A DNA stretch of 6,534 bases from Pseudomonadota bacterium (GCA_015222965.1 JADFWF010000086.1:1-6534), one strand, 5' to 3'; counted from the stretch's first letter, positions 1-6,010 are shown. Program-made: numbers and translations. Notes: generated by a model not told the origin, from the sequence alone.

Positions 1-270
1 AATACTGAAAAAGGTGATGAGCTTGATGTTCTGATGCTATTGGTTGAAAAATATGAGGAAGAGCATTACCCAATACCACCATCTGACCCCATTGAAGCAA
101 TCAAATTTTTAATGGAACAGAAAGCACTAACACGTAAAGACCTCGAGCCGTATCTTGGTACTCGAGCTCGTGTTTCTGAGGTGCTGAATAAAAAGCGTAG
201 TCTTACACTTCCCATGATAAAGAGATTGCATGAAGGTTTGAACATCCCGTACAACTGTTTAATTGCGTAA
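1..270 (+). CDS. higA: HigA-type antitoxin / XRE-like HTH regulator, 5' end cut by window edge
   Basis: The frame is open from base 1 with no stop upstream, so this is the last 89 residues of a longer protein. HigA proteins of this kind (COG5499) are usually about 120-140 residues, so roughly 30-50 residues lie outside. Residues about 6-27 match the linker helix of the family (GDELDVLMLLVEKYE, then a proline-rich IPPSDP). Residues about 31-89 form a helix-turn-helix: IEAIKFLMEQKALTRKDLEPYLG, the recognition segment around R55-V61 (RARVSEVL), then NKKRSLTLPMIKRLHEGLNIP. In the family this protein neutralises a HigB mRNA-cleaving toxin and represses its own operon. The toxin gene normally lies just upstream in HigBA order, so it should be before base 1 and cannot be seen. 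An ATG at 34 is internal to the domain and is not a credible start. A toxin-less HTH regulator is the alternative. Confidence 0.8.
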   Translation, partial: NTEKGDELDVLMLLVEKYEEEHYPIPPSDPIEAIKFLMEQKALTRKDLEPYLGTRARVSEVLNKKRSLTLPMIKRLHEGLNIPYNCLIA

Positions 271-372
271 CAAAGCGCTGATAGAACTTATATAAAAAGA
301 TATTCAAGTGTCTGCTTAAATTTCACAGTTCACCACAAATGCGACATTGGAGGAACGGCTCTGAACAAATTT

Positions 373-387
373 TTGCATGCTTGCATG
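373..387. repeat. Short direct repeat TTGCATG x2 upstream of the FKBP gene
   Basis: TTGCATG occurs at 373-379 and again at 381-387, an 8-nt step. The first copy also contains the palindrome GCATGC (375-380). The pair ends 27 nt before the proposed -35 hexamer of the downstream gene, where an activator site could sit. No regulator is identified, and a chance repeat of this size in AT-rich DNA is possible. Confidence 0.3.
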
Positions 388-413
388 AAGATATTACAAT
401 GATTATATAAAGT

Positions 414-442
414 TTGATATTAAGATATATTTTGTGTATCGT
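414..442 (+). promoter_or_regulatory. Putative sigma-70 promoter of the FKBP fusion gene
   Basis: A TTGATA hexamer (414-419, 5 of 6 to the -35 consensus) lies 17 nt before TATCGT (437-442, 4 of 6 to the -10 consensus). This predicts a transcript start near 449 and a leader of about 30 nt carrying the ribosome site at 465-470. The surrounding DNA is very AT-rich, so chance matches are common. A weaker alternative is TTGCAT (381-386) with TATATA (404-409), also 17 nt apart. Confidence 0.4.
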
Positions 443-464
443 GCTGTTTAACTATGGGGATTTT

Positions 465-470
465 AAAGGA
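465..470 (+). promoter_or_regulatory. Ribosome binding site that fixes the FKBP gene start at 480
   Basis: AAAGGA lies 9 nt before the ATG at 480. That ATG is followed directly by a classical signal peptide. It decides against the in-frame TTG at 414, which would add 22 residues in front of the signal sequence and whose codon coincides with the proposed -35 hexamer. Confidence 0.6.
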
Positions 471-479
471 ATAAATTGT

Positions 480-2171
480 ATGAAAAGTATATTAAAAATA
501 TCATTTCTAAGCAGCGTCATACTATTTTCTGTAAGCAACGTATTTGCTTCGGATACGTCTTATGAAACATTTGGTCTTGCTCTTGGTGAAGATTATAGGA
601 AGGAAGGGGGCAACATAAAAGGCCAATCAACCATGGCTTTTACGCCAGTATCTCCGCACCCAGCATTTAATAAATACGAGGTTGATTTAAATTATGATGG
701 GAAAATCAAAGCAATAAGAGTTGAAGGCGATAAATTTAGTAGTACACGTGACTGTTTGAGTAAAACCAAAGATTTTCAAAATATTTTCTTGAAGAAACGT
801 TCTGGAAAATCAGATTACATAGAAGACCATAGTCGTGACGGAAAATGGGCGCAAACAAGATTCGTTGGTAGTGATAAAATTCTTGCTTTAGATTTTGTCT
901 GTAGTGAAAAGAAGAGCCTTATTCATTATGTTGCCGCCATAACACTACCACCAAAGCCTAAAGATACATCAAAAGCACTAAATAATTTAGCCGCTGGTAA
1001 AGCATTCCTCAAAGCTAACGCAAAAAAAACCGGCGTTATTACCACAAACAGTGGTCTACAATACAAAATTCTGAAATCTGGCAACGGAAAACAACCTAAA
1101 GCCAATGATGATGTCATCGTGCACTATACAACTACATTAATCGATGGTCGGGAGGTTGAGAGCACGCATACGAAAGGTGTGCCCGTTGAATTTCATGTTG
1201 GTGGGTACCTCGAAGGTTGGGATGAAGCGCTACAGTTGATGCATGTTGGTGATAAGTGGAAGTTGTTTCTTCCTACTGATCTGGCATGGGGTGAACATGG
1301 GCGTGGCGAGTCAGTCCCGGAGAACACGCCTTTAGTAATTGAAATTGAGCTACTAAAAATAGGGAGCCTTCGTGCGCCTCTTGTTAAGAGCACGTCTCCT
1401 AGTGACACTTATATATATTCAATTGATATATCAGGCATTAAGCTTGGGATGACTCCAAATGAAGTAAAAAAGGTTCTGTCTTCTAAAAAGAATTTCAAAG
1501 GTTTTAACGTCGATACAAGAGACAAGGTTGCAGTATATGATAAAGCGCAACCATATGTAGAATTGATGACTGCAAGATCAATATTAAAAGATACAGGACG
1601 TGGGTCGAAGAGGAGTCAAGGTGATTTGAGCCAAGGTGTGGACAGCTATAAAATATACTTTTCAATGCCACCTTTTAAAAACGTAGTTAATCAAATTAGA
1701 AGATCACGTTTATATTATAGAAAAGAGGTTATAACGAGCACAGTAATGCCGTCGACTAATAATTATAAAAAAGCTCTTATAAAAAAATACGGCAGCCCTC
1801 TTGAAGAAATAAAGTTAATTGAGACTGGCTATACAAGCCCTATTTATGGCGCACAGTCAGATAAATCTGATAAAGGAGCTGTATTACGATGGCTGTTCAG
1901 GCCAAAGGAATGTATAGGTAAGGGAGACTATTTTATGCGTGGAATCTCCCCAAGCAATATTGAGTGTCCTGCTATTTTTGATGTGCAGATAATATCTTCC
2001 TTGAATCGAAAGACACAACGGTACGATGGAGTAGAGAAAGCCCATTTCATACTTTATGACTATCCACTAGACCTTAAACAAAGTAAAGAAATTGATACTT
2101 TATTGGAAATATATCGTCAAAAACTGAAAGAGAAAAATACATTTAAAGGTGCCATGCCTACTGATTTGTGA
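480..2171 (+). CDS. Secreted FKBP-type peptidyl-prolyl isomerase flanked by two accessory modules
   Basis: A 563-residue protein predicted to be exported. Residues 1-24 form a Sec signal peptide: basic start MKSILK, hydrophobic core, VFA-S cleavage region. Residues about 28-158 are a module I cannot name (FGLALG at 31-36, cysteines 92 and 141). Residues about 184-295 are an FKBP domain of the Mip/FkpA type, with VHY at 214-216, LEGW at 244-247, LQLMHVGDKWKLFLP at 251-265 and an ELL end at 290-292. FKBPs catalyse cis-trans isomerisation of proline peptide bonds, and envelope members assist protein folding. Residues about 310-545 form a second module starting with GIKLGMTPNEV (319-329), similar to the BamE/SmpA signature, with cysteines 478 and 496. 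The C-terminal tail is lysine-rich and helical. FkpA and Mip proteins are about 230-270 residues and have an N-terminal dimerisation helix, so this architecture is different. Several pocket residues differ from standard FKBPs, so activity may be weak. The FKBP assignment is firm; the role of the whole protein is unknown. The gene is AT-rich compared with the hox genes and convergent with the protease gene. Confidence 0.88.
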   Translation: MKSILKISFLSSVILFSVSNVFASDTSYETFGLALGEDYRKEGGNIKGQSTMAFTPVSPHPAFNKYEVDLNYDGKIKAIRVEGDKFSSTRDCLSKTKDFQNIFLKKRSGKSDYIEDHSRDGKWAQTRFVGSDKILALDFVCSEKKSLIHYVAAITLPPKPKDTSKALNNLAAGKAFLKANAKKTGVITTNSGLQYKILKSGNGKQPKANDDVIVHYTTTLIDGREVESTHTKGVPVEFHVGGYLEGWDEALQLMHVGDKWKLFLPTDLAWGEHGRGESVPENTPLVIEIELLKIGSLRAPLVKSTSPSDTYIYSIDISGIKLGMTPNEVKKVLSSKKNFKGFNVDTRDKVAVYDKAQPYVELMTARSILKDTGRGSKRSQGDLSQGVDSYKIYFSMPPFKNVVNQIRRSRLYYRKEVITSTVMPSTNNYKKALIKKYGSPLEEIKLIETGYTSPIYGAQSDKSDKGAVLRWLFRPKECIGKGDYFMRGISPSNIECPAIFDVQIISSLNRKTQRYDGVEKAHFILYDYPLDLKQSKEIDTLLEIYRQKLKEKNTFKGAMPTDL

Positions 2172-2186
2172 TTAATGTGACATTAA
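2172..2186. repeat. Perfect 15-bp palindrome just after the FKBP stop codon
   Basis: TTAATGT (2172-2178), a central G, then ACATTAA (2180-2186) form a perfect dyad that starts on the base after the TGA stop. Folded as RNA it leaves only about 5 AT pairs around a 5-nt loop and has no T-tract, so it is a poor terminator. As double-stranded DNA it resembles a dimeric repressor site, but its position after a gene is unusual for that. Confidence 0.4.
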
Positions 2187-2193
2187 CCGGCTT

Positions 2194-2340
2194 AAGATCT
2201 GCTATTGGCCAGAAGCTCTCCTTCAATAATATTGGCGCAAGGTCTGCTTTTGATTGTTAACAGAAGTTTGCGAGAGAAGAAGGAAGGTTTTTTGTAGGCA
2301 GAAATTGCCATTTTACTTCACATATCCTAAGGTCTGCTAT
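2194..2340. repeat. Recurrent AAGRTCTGCTWT motif at 45-nt spacing in the convergent gap
   Basis: A 12-nt head motif, AAG(A/G)TCTGCT(A/T)T, occurs at 2194-2205, 2239-2250 and 2329-2340. A degenerate copy (8 of 12 matches) sits at the missing phase, 2284-2295, so the starts are exactly 45 nt apart. The rest of each 45-nt unit does not align well, although CAGAA(G/A) appears inside the first three units (2210, 2261 and 2299). A related GTCTGCTT lies at 310-317 before the FKBP gene. This may be the decayed remains of a short interspersed or tandem element, or coincidence. No gene is supported between 2172 and 2402. Confidence 0.35.
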
Positions 2341-2402
2341 CAAAGATTTGAGGAGACTTTTAATAACATATAACCGGGGCAGAGAAATATTTTTCACGGC
2401 GG

Positions 2403-3794
2403 TTAAGTGTCTGAGCTCCCTACCTGAAAATAACCGATCCTGCCATTACGGCATTCCAGTAATACTTTTCCGTTTTTGTTCTCGTTCAATATTGTTTTCA
2501 GCTCATTTAAAGAGTGCACATCCTGATCATTTGCTTTGACGATAAGCTCACCAACGGGCCATTCCATATCATCTGCCGGCGTTCCCTGGCGCACATCCGT
2601 AACTGTCAGTACGGGTTTGTCCTGGTCGATGATCTGCAGCATATCAATTCTCGCATTGGCATCAATTGCGCGCATTGCTTCGATGATCTCAAAACTCAGT
2701 TCCTGAATGATCATGCCAAATACTTCAAGATATTCCCTCTCGCTTATGATCGGGTGAGAGCGGATACCTTTCTCCGGGTTGCGCATGGCATTGGCAGCGG
2801 TGGTTTTAGTTTCACCGTTTCTAATATAGGTAAGCTCGACCTCTTTGCCGATCGGCGCCAGCTTGATCACATCATAAATGTTTTTATGTCTGAACTGTTC
2901 TTCCTTGCCAATGATGATGCCATGCCGGTCAAATTCGATACCGTTAATCGAGATGATGACATCACGCGATTGAATGCCTGCAGACTCAAGAAAACCATTT
3001 GCCGTTACACTGGCGACGATCACGCCTTTGGGTGATGACTGTTTTAACAGTGCATTAAAGTTTGCCGCATTTTTTTGCAGCTTTCCGCCCAGGCCTGCAA
3101 AAAAAGGCTCGTTGAGCTGCAGCAGGTTGTCGATAATGATTTTTACAAATCCTGCAGGTGTAATAAAACCGATGTTCTCAGCGTCTAGCATGACAGCGGT
3201 ATTTAAGCCGACAACTTTGCCATCTTTGCTCACACTGGGGCCGCCGGAATTGCCTGGATTAATCGCGGCATCAGTGACAAACCTTTCAGTGCTGTATTCA
3301 GAGCCGGAGACAAAGTTGGTGATCTCGCCACCCGATATGTTCGGTTCTACCATTCCCATCGGATAACCGATAGCCTTGATTTTTTCACCGCGTGTAAGTC
3401 TTGAAACTTCGCCAAGCTCCAGGTATTCAATAGCGCCGGATGCGAGTGAATCAAAGCGTTTTAGTTCTTTGTCTGAAAGTTTGATTAAAGCAACATCGGG
3501 TTCGAGCTGTTTTACCAGTCCAACAAGTTCTGCTTCAAAGCGTTCTTCACTGGTTAGCATCGAGCTGATTTTAATTTTGACTGCATTTCTTACGACGTGT
3601 GCATTGGTAACGATGTAACCTTTGAGGTTATTGTATCTGATGAAAAATCCTGAGCCGGACCAGGCGCCCGGTATCCTGATCGCTGGATTCATCACTGACC
3701 GCGAGTCTTCATCCAGGTTGCCTTCGACATGAATCTGCACGACACCGGACATCATCTTCCGTGCCACCTGTTTGATTTTTTTTGTTTTTGTCAT
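2403..3794 (-). CDS. Deg/HtrA-type trypsin-like serine protease with two PDZ-like regions, no signal peptide
   Basis: A 463-residue S1C-family protease. The catalytic triad is complete: H66 in TNAHVV, D100 in EPDVALIKL, S183 in GNSGGP. Other family marks are SGSGF (46-50), AIGYPMG (141-147) and GLNTAV (196-201). A first PDZ-like region covers about 256-330 (KGVIVASVTANGFLESAGI, then DVIISING) and a second, more diverged one about 390-460. The long insert after the first PDZ core (EFDRHG to NIYDVIKLAP) recalls plant Deg9/Deg2-type proteases rather than DegP; that comparison is from memory. The N-terminus is MTKTKKIKQVARK, basic with no hydrophobic stretch, so the protein is predicted to be cytoplasmic, whereas DegP/DegQ/DegS act in the periplasm. 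The family degrades or refolds damaged proteins. The ATG at 3794 has no clear ribosome site. ATGs at 3755 and 3752 (450 or 449 residues) have a good one and would remove only the basic tail. An in-frame TGA upstream rules out a hidden leader. It lies 190 nt downstream of hoxW on the same strand; a shared function with the hydrogenase is not shown. Confidence 0.9.
   Translation of the reverse strand: MTKTKKIKQVARKMMSGVVQIHVEGNLDEDSRSVMNPAIRIPGAWSGSGFFIRYNNLKGYIVTNAHVVRNAVKIKISSMLTSEERFEAELVGLVKQLEPDVALIKLSDKELKRFDSLASGAIEYLELGEVSRLTRGEKIKAIGYPMGMVEPNISGGEITNFVSGSEYSTERFVTDAAINPGNSGGPSVSKDGKVVGLNTAVMLDAENIGFITPAGFVKIIIDNLLQLNEPFFAGLGGKLQKNAANFNALLKQSSPKGVIVASVTANGFLESAGIQSRDVIISINGIEFDRHGIIIGKEEQFRHKNIYDVIKLAPIGKEVELTYIRNGETKTTAANAMRNPEKGIRSHPIISEREYLEVFGMIIQELSFEIIEAMRAIDANARIDMLQIIDQDKPVLTVTDVRQGTPADDMEWPVGELIVKANDQDVHSLNELKTILNENKNGKVLLECRNGRIGYFQVGSSDT
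3764..3769 (-). promoter_or_regulatory. Ribosome-binding-site-like AGGTGG supporting an alternative protease start at 3755
   Basis: On the minus strand AGGTGG (5 of 6 to AGGAGG) sits 8 nt before ATG-ATG (3755-3753 and 3752-3750), codons 14 and 15 of the long protease frame. The first ATG at 3794 is preceded by a T-rich stretch ending in TATAAG, without a recognisable Shine-Dalgarno sequence. The real start may therefore be 3755. Confidence 0.4.
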
Positions 3795-3929
3795 CTTATA
3801 AAAACCAGGGTCTGATCATTTTGTTTCTGATGTTAGACAATGTTAGTTCTGGTTCATGTTATCTTATTAACTCTATTAGCGTCTGGTTATATTTAAATGT
3901 TATGGCGTGATGCAGGTGTTGAAATATTG

Positions 3930-3957
3930 CACGACACTTTTTGTCGTGTTAGCGACA
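3930..3957 (-). terminator. Competing hairpins downstream of hoxW, possible weak terminator or attenuator
   Basis: CACGACA (3930-3936) and TGTCGTG (3942-3948) form a perfect 7-bp stem with a 5-nt loop. The CGACA core occurs again at 3953-3957, so TGTCG at 3942-3946 can pair with either copy, giving two mutually exclusive stems. On the minus transcript they lie 28-55 nt after the hoxW stop. The sequence after the stronger stem is CAATATTT, not a good U-tract, so intrinsic termination would be weak. The rest of the 190-nt gap (3795-3984) holds no supported gene and no convincing promoter for the protease. Confidence 0.4.
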
Positions 3958-3984
3958 GCTGACGTAATATAAGGCTTTGTTTTT

Positions 3985-4527
3985 TTAATTAATGATTTTT
4001 TCAGGCCAGAGCTTTAAATCAGTTGCTAATAGTTTATTAACAAATTCATAACCCTGTTGCAGATTTATTTTTGCCTGTTCAGATAAATCCTGCCCGAGTC
4101 CAAACTGGTAACCTCGTATCGTCAGCATATATGTGGGCGGTGGTTTGCTCTGGTTTATCTGTTGATAAACATCTAATACTGCGACCGGGCTCATGGCATG
4201 TGTGGTGTAGCTGTCATCACGTTCAGCTTGCAGCGGGTAGAAGGCGTACGGCGCTGTGGACGATACACTGGCATCGATGAACAGCACGCATTCACGTTGC
4301 TCGAGATCAATAGCATGTTCGATCTGCAGCTGGTAGTCGGTGAGTAGATCCACTCTGGTCCAATCTGACCTGGCCGAATCAAAGCTGGCCAGTTCACTAC
4401 TTTGTTGTTTGTTTTTTTCGAGCAGCTCAAATATTTTTGGCCCCAGTGCATCATCACCGCGTGAGGGGTTGCCGTAGGCAAAGATGAGAAGTGGTGCAAT
4501 ATTTTTAGACGGTTCGGTTGATTTCAC
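3985..4527 (-). CDS. hoxW: [NiFe]-hydrogenase maturation endopeptidase, HoxW/HycI family
   Basis: A 180-residue cytoplasmic protease of the HyaD/HybD/HoxW family. It recognises nickel in the immature large subunit and removes the C-terminal extension, which lets the active site close. The signature GNPSRGDDALG is at 19-29. By analogy with HybD (E16, D62, H93) the metal-binding residues would be D26, D85 (FIDAS) and H110 (TTHAMSP). The C-terminal half contains the usual TIRGYQF strand, and the length is normal for the family. The start is a GTG at 4527, inside the 3' end of hoxH with a 23-nt overlap. No later Met precedes the essential motif, so this start or one very close to it is required, and translational coupling to hoxH is likely. 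The adjacent HoxH ends in exactly the kind of tail this enzyme removes, which supports the HoxW name over a paralogue serving another hydrogenase. Confidence 0.93.
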   Translation of the reverse strand: MKSTEPSKNIAPLLIFAYGNPSRGDDALGPKIFELLEKNKQQSSELASFDSARSDWTRVDLLTDYQLQIEHAIDLEQRECVLFIDASVSSTAPYAFYPLQAERDDSYTTHAMSPVAVLDVYQQINQSKPPPTYMLTIRGYQFGLGQDLSEQAKINLQQGYEFVNKLLATDLKLWPEKIIN

Positions 4528-6010
4528 CGGTCACTCTTTTTTCGAGACGGTCGAGCAGCTCTTCATTTTCATTGACCAGGTTGAGCTGCATGGGCATCTT
4601 TCCTATGGCGTGTGTGGCGCACGACAGGCAGGGGTCATAGGCGCGTACCGCAACCTCGACCTGGTTGAGCAGGGCTTCACTCAACTTGTTGCCATCGAGA
4701 TACTGGTTGGCAACCTTGCGGATGGACTCGTTCATCGCCTGGTTGTTATTGGTGGTTGATACGATCAGGTTGGCTTTTTCTACGATGCCATCGTCATTGA
4801 TCTCATAGTGATGGAACAGGGTGCCGCGCGGCGCTTCGATGACACCGATGCCGCAGTTCTGTAATTCACCGCGGTTAAGTAATTCCTTACCGCAGAGGTC
4901 GTCATCGTCTAACAGCTCAGCGATGGCCTCGGTGCAGTGCAGTAGTTCTATAAGCCGTGCCCAGTGATAAGCCAGTGTCGACTGTACCGGTTGGCCTTTA
5001 CCGGCAGCGACAAATTCTTTACGTTCTTTTTCTGCCAGCGGCGTCGGGAAATAATCACAATTGTTAACGCGTGCCAGCGGACCGACCCGGTACCAGCCAT
5101 CTTCCTGTCCGATGGATTTGATGAAAGGGAATTTCATGTAACTCCAGTTCTTTACACCTTCTCTGATGTATTCGTTATACGCCGTGTTCTCGACATTATC
5201 AAAAATGATATTGCCATTTTTATCTTTGGCGCGCAGACCACCGTCATAGAGTTCAAATGCACCGCCTTTGCCGGCCACGTTTTTACCGACCAGGCTCAAC
5301 ATGTTGCTGTCGATGCTGGCAAAATCCATGTGGTAATCATAATGTTCAGAAAATAGTCGTTTGATCAACTCGACAGCTTCCTGTGCCCAGCCGATGACCT
5401 GATCGATATCAGACTTCAGGTAGTCGATCTCTTTTTTGCTTAGAGACTTATTGATGCCGCCGGGGATCGCGCCGGTGCCATGAATGCGTTTACCGGAAGT
5501 AATACGGATAACTTCCTGTCCATACTTGCGCAGCAGCACTCCCTGTTTTGCTATCTCCGGACTGTCTTCGATGACACCCACGATATTGCGGTGGCGTACG
5601 TCATCATCAAAACCAAACAGCAGGTCGGGTGAGCACAGGTGAAAAAAATGCAGGGCGTGTGATTGCAGGGTCTGGCCAAAATGCATCAGCCGGCGAATTT
5701 TTGTCGCTGTGTCGGTAAGTTCGCTCGTGCCGACGATCATGTCGGTTGCCTTGGCGGCAGCAAGATGGTGGCTTACCGGACAGATACCGCACAGGCGCTG
5801 CACCAGTACCGGCAGTTCCCAATAGGGGCGGCCCTGGATGAATTTTTCGAAACCGCGAAATTCGGTGATGTGCAGCCGTGCCTGTTTGATGTTCAGGTTT
5901 TCATCCTGCAGCAGCGTGACCTTGCCGTGACCTTCGACGCGGGTCAGCGGGTTGATGACGATGCGTTCCAGTTTTTCAGGATCGTTTGCGGTTTCAAGTT
6001 TTGAAGACAT
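4505..6010 (-). CDS. hoxH: NAD(P)-linked bidirectional [NiFe] hydrogenase, large (catalytic) subunit HoxH precursor
   Basis: A 501-residue catalytic subunit that splits or forms H2 at a Ni-Fe(CN)2CO centre. The N-terminal motif is RVEGHGK (24-30), with the conserved glutamate E26. The L1 nickel-binding motif is RLCGICPVSHH (72-82), giving C74 and C77. The C-terminal motif is DPCLSCATH (459-467), giving C461 and C464. Cleavage is expected after H467, removing a 34-residue tail and leaving a 467-residue mature subunit. GFEKFIQGRPYWE (53-65), NWSYMKFP (288-295) and EAPRGTL (392-398) agree with group 3d HoxH such as that of Cupriavidus necator, whose subunit is of similar length. All four metal-binding cysteines are present, so the enzyme looks functional. 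The ATG at 6010 lies 20 nt after the hoxY stop, with only a weak GAGA-like ribosome site, consistent with coupled translation. Other group 3 hydrogenases (3b, 3c) are less likely given the overall similarity and the HoxY and HoxW neighbours. Confidence 0.96.
   Translation of the reverse strand: MSSKLETANDPEKLERIVINPLTRVEGHGKVTLLQDENLNIKQARLHITEFRGFEKFIQGRPYWELPVLVQRLCGICPVSHHLAAAKATDMIVGTSELTDTATKIRRLMHFGQTLQSHALHFFHLCSPDLLFGFDDDVRHRNIVGVIEDSPEIAKQGVLLRKYGQEVIRITSGKRIHGTGAIPGGINKSLSKKEIDYLKSDIDQVIGWAQEAVELIKRLFSEHYDYHMDFASIDSNMLSLVGKNVAGKGGAFELYDGGLRAKDKNGNIIFDNVENTAYNEYIREGVKNWSYMKFPFIKSIGQEDGWYRVGPLARVNNCDYFPTPLAEKERKEFVAAGKGQPVQSTLAYHWARLIELLHCTEAIAELLDDDDLCGKELLNRGELQNCGIGVIEAPRGTLFHHYEINDDGIVEKANLIVSTTNNNQAMNESIRKVANQYLDGNKLSEALLNQVEVAVRAYDPCLSCATHAIGKMPMQLNLVNENEELLDRLEKRVTGEINRTV

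Noticed and set aside
262..400. Integron attC site after the HigA gene (GCGTAACAAAGCGCTG at the stop codon)
   Set aside because: An attC needs a matching inverse-core partner some 60-140 nt further on. No GTTRRRY-type box or complementary arm was found in 271-400.
414..479. In-frame TTG at 414 as the start of the FKBP gene
   Set aside because: It would place 22 residues before a clear signal peptide, has no ribosome site, and overlaps the best promoter match. The ATG at 480 has AAAGGA 9 nt upstream.
2297..2309. GGCA-GAAAT-TGCC hairpin as a terminator of the FKBP gene
   Set aside because: The stem has only four pairs and is followed by ATTTTAC, not a proper T-tract. It lies 125 nt after the stop.
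2348..2539. A 63-codon plus-strand open frame before and across the protease 3' end
   Set aside because: More than half of it lies antisense to the protease gene, the product resembles no known protein, and no ribosome site supports it.
2514..3618. Several plus-strand open frames opposite the protease gene (2514-3035, 2974-3366, 3376-3618)
   Set aside because: They are antisense to a protein with a complete catalytic triad and PDZ regions, and their translations show no domain pattern.
3795..3900. A dedicated promoter for the protease on the minus strand
   Set aside because: TTGTCT (3840-3835) has no acceptable -10 at 16-18 nt, and other pairs fit worse. A promoter may exist but cannot be called.
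3898..3963. A 21-codon plus-strand open frame in the hoxW-protease gap
   Set aside because: No ribosome site, no recognisable product, and the region is better explained by the inverted repeats.
4484..6004. Plus-strand open frames opposite hoxH (4484-4759, 4964-5356, 5663-6004)
   Set aside because: They are shadows of a strongly conserved hydrogenase gene and show no independent coding sign.
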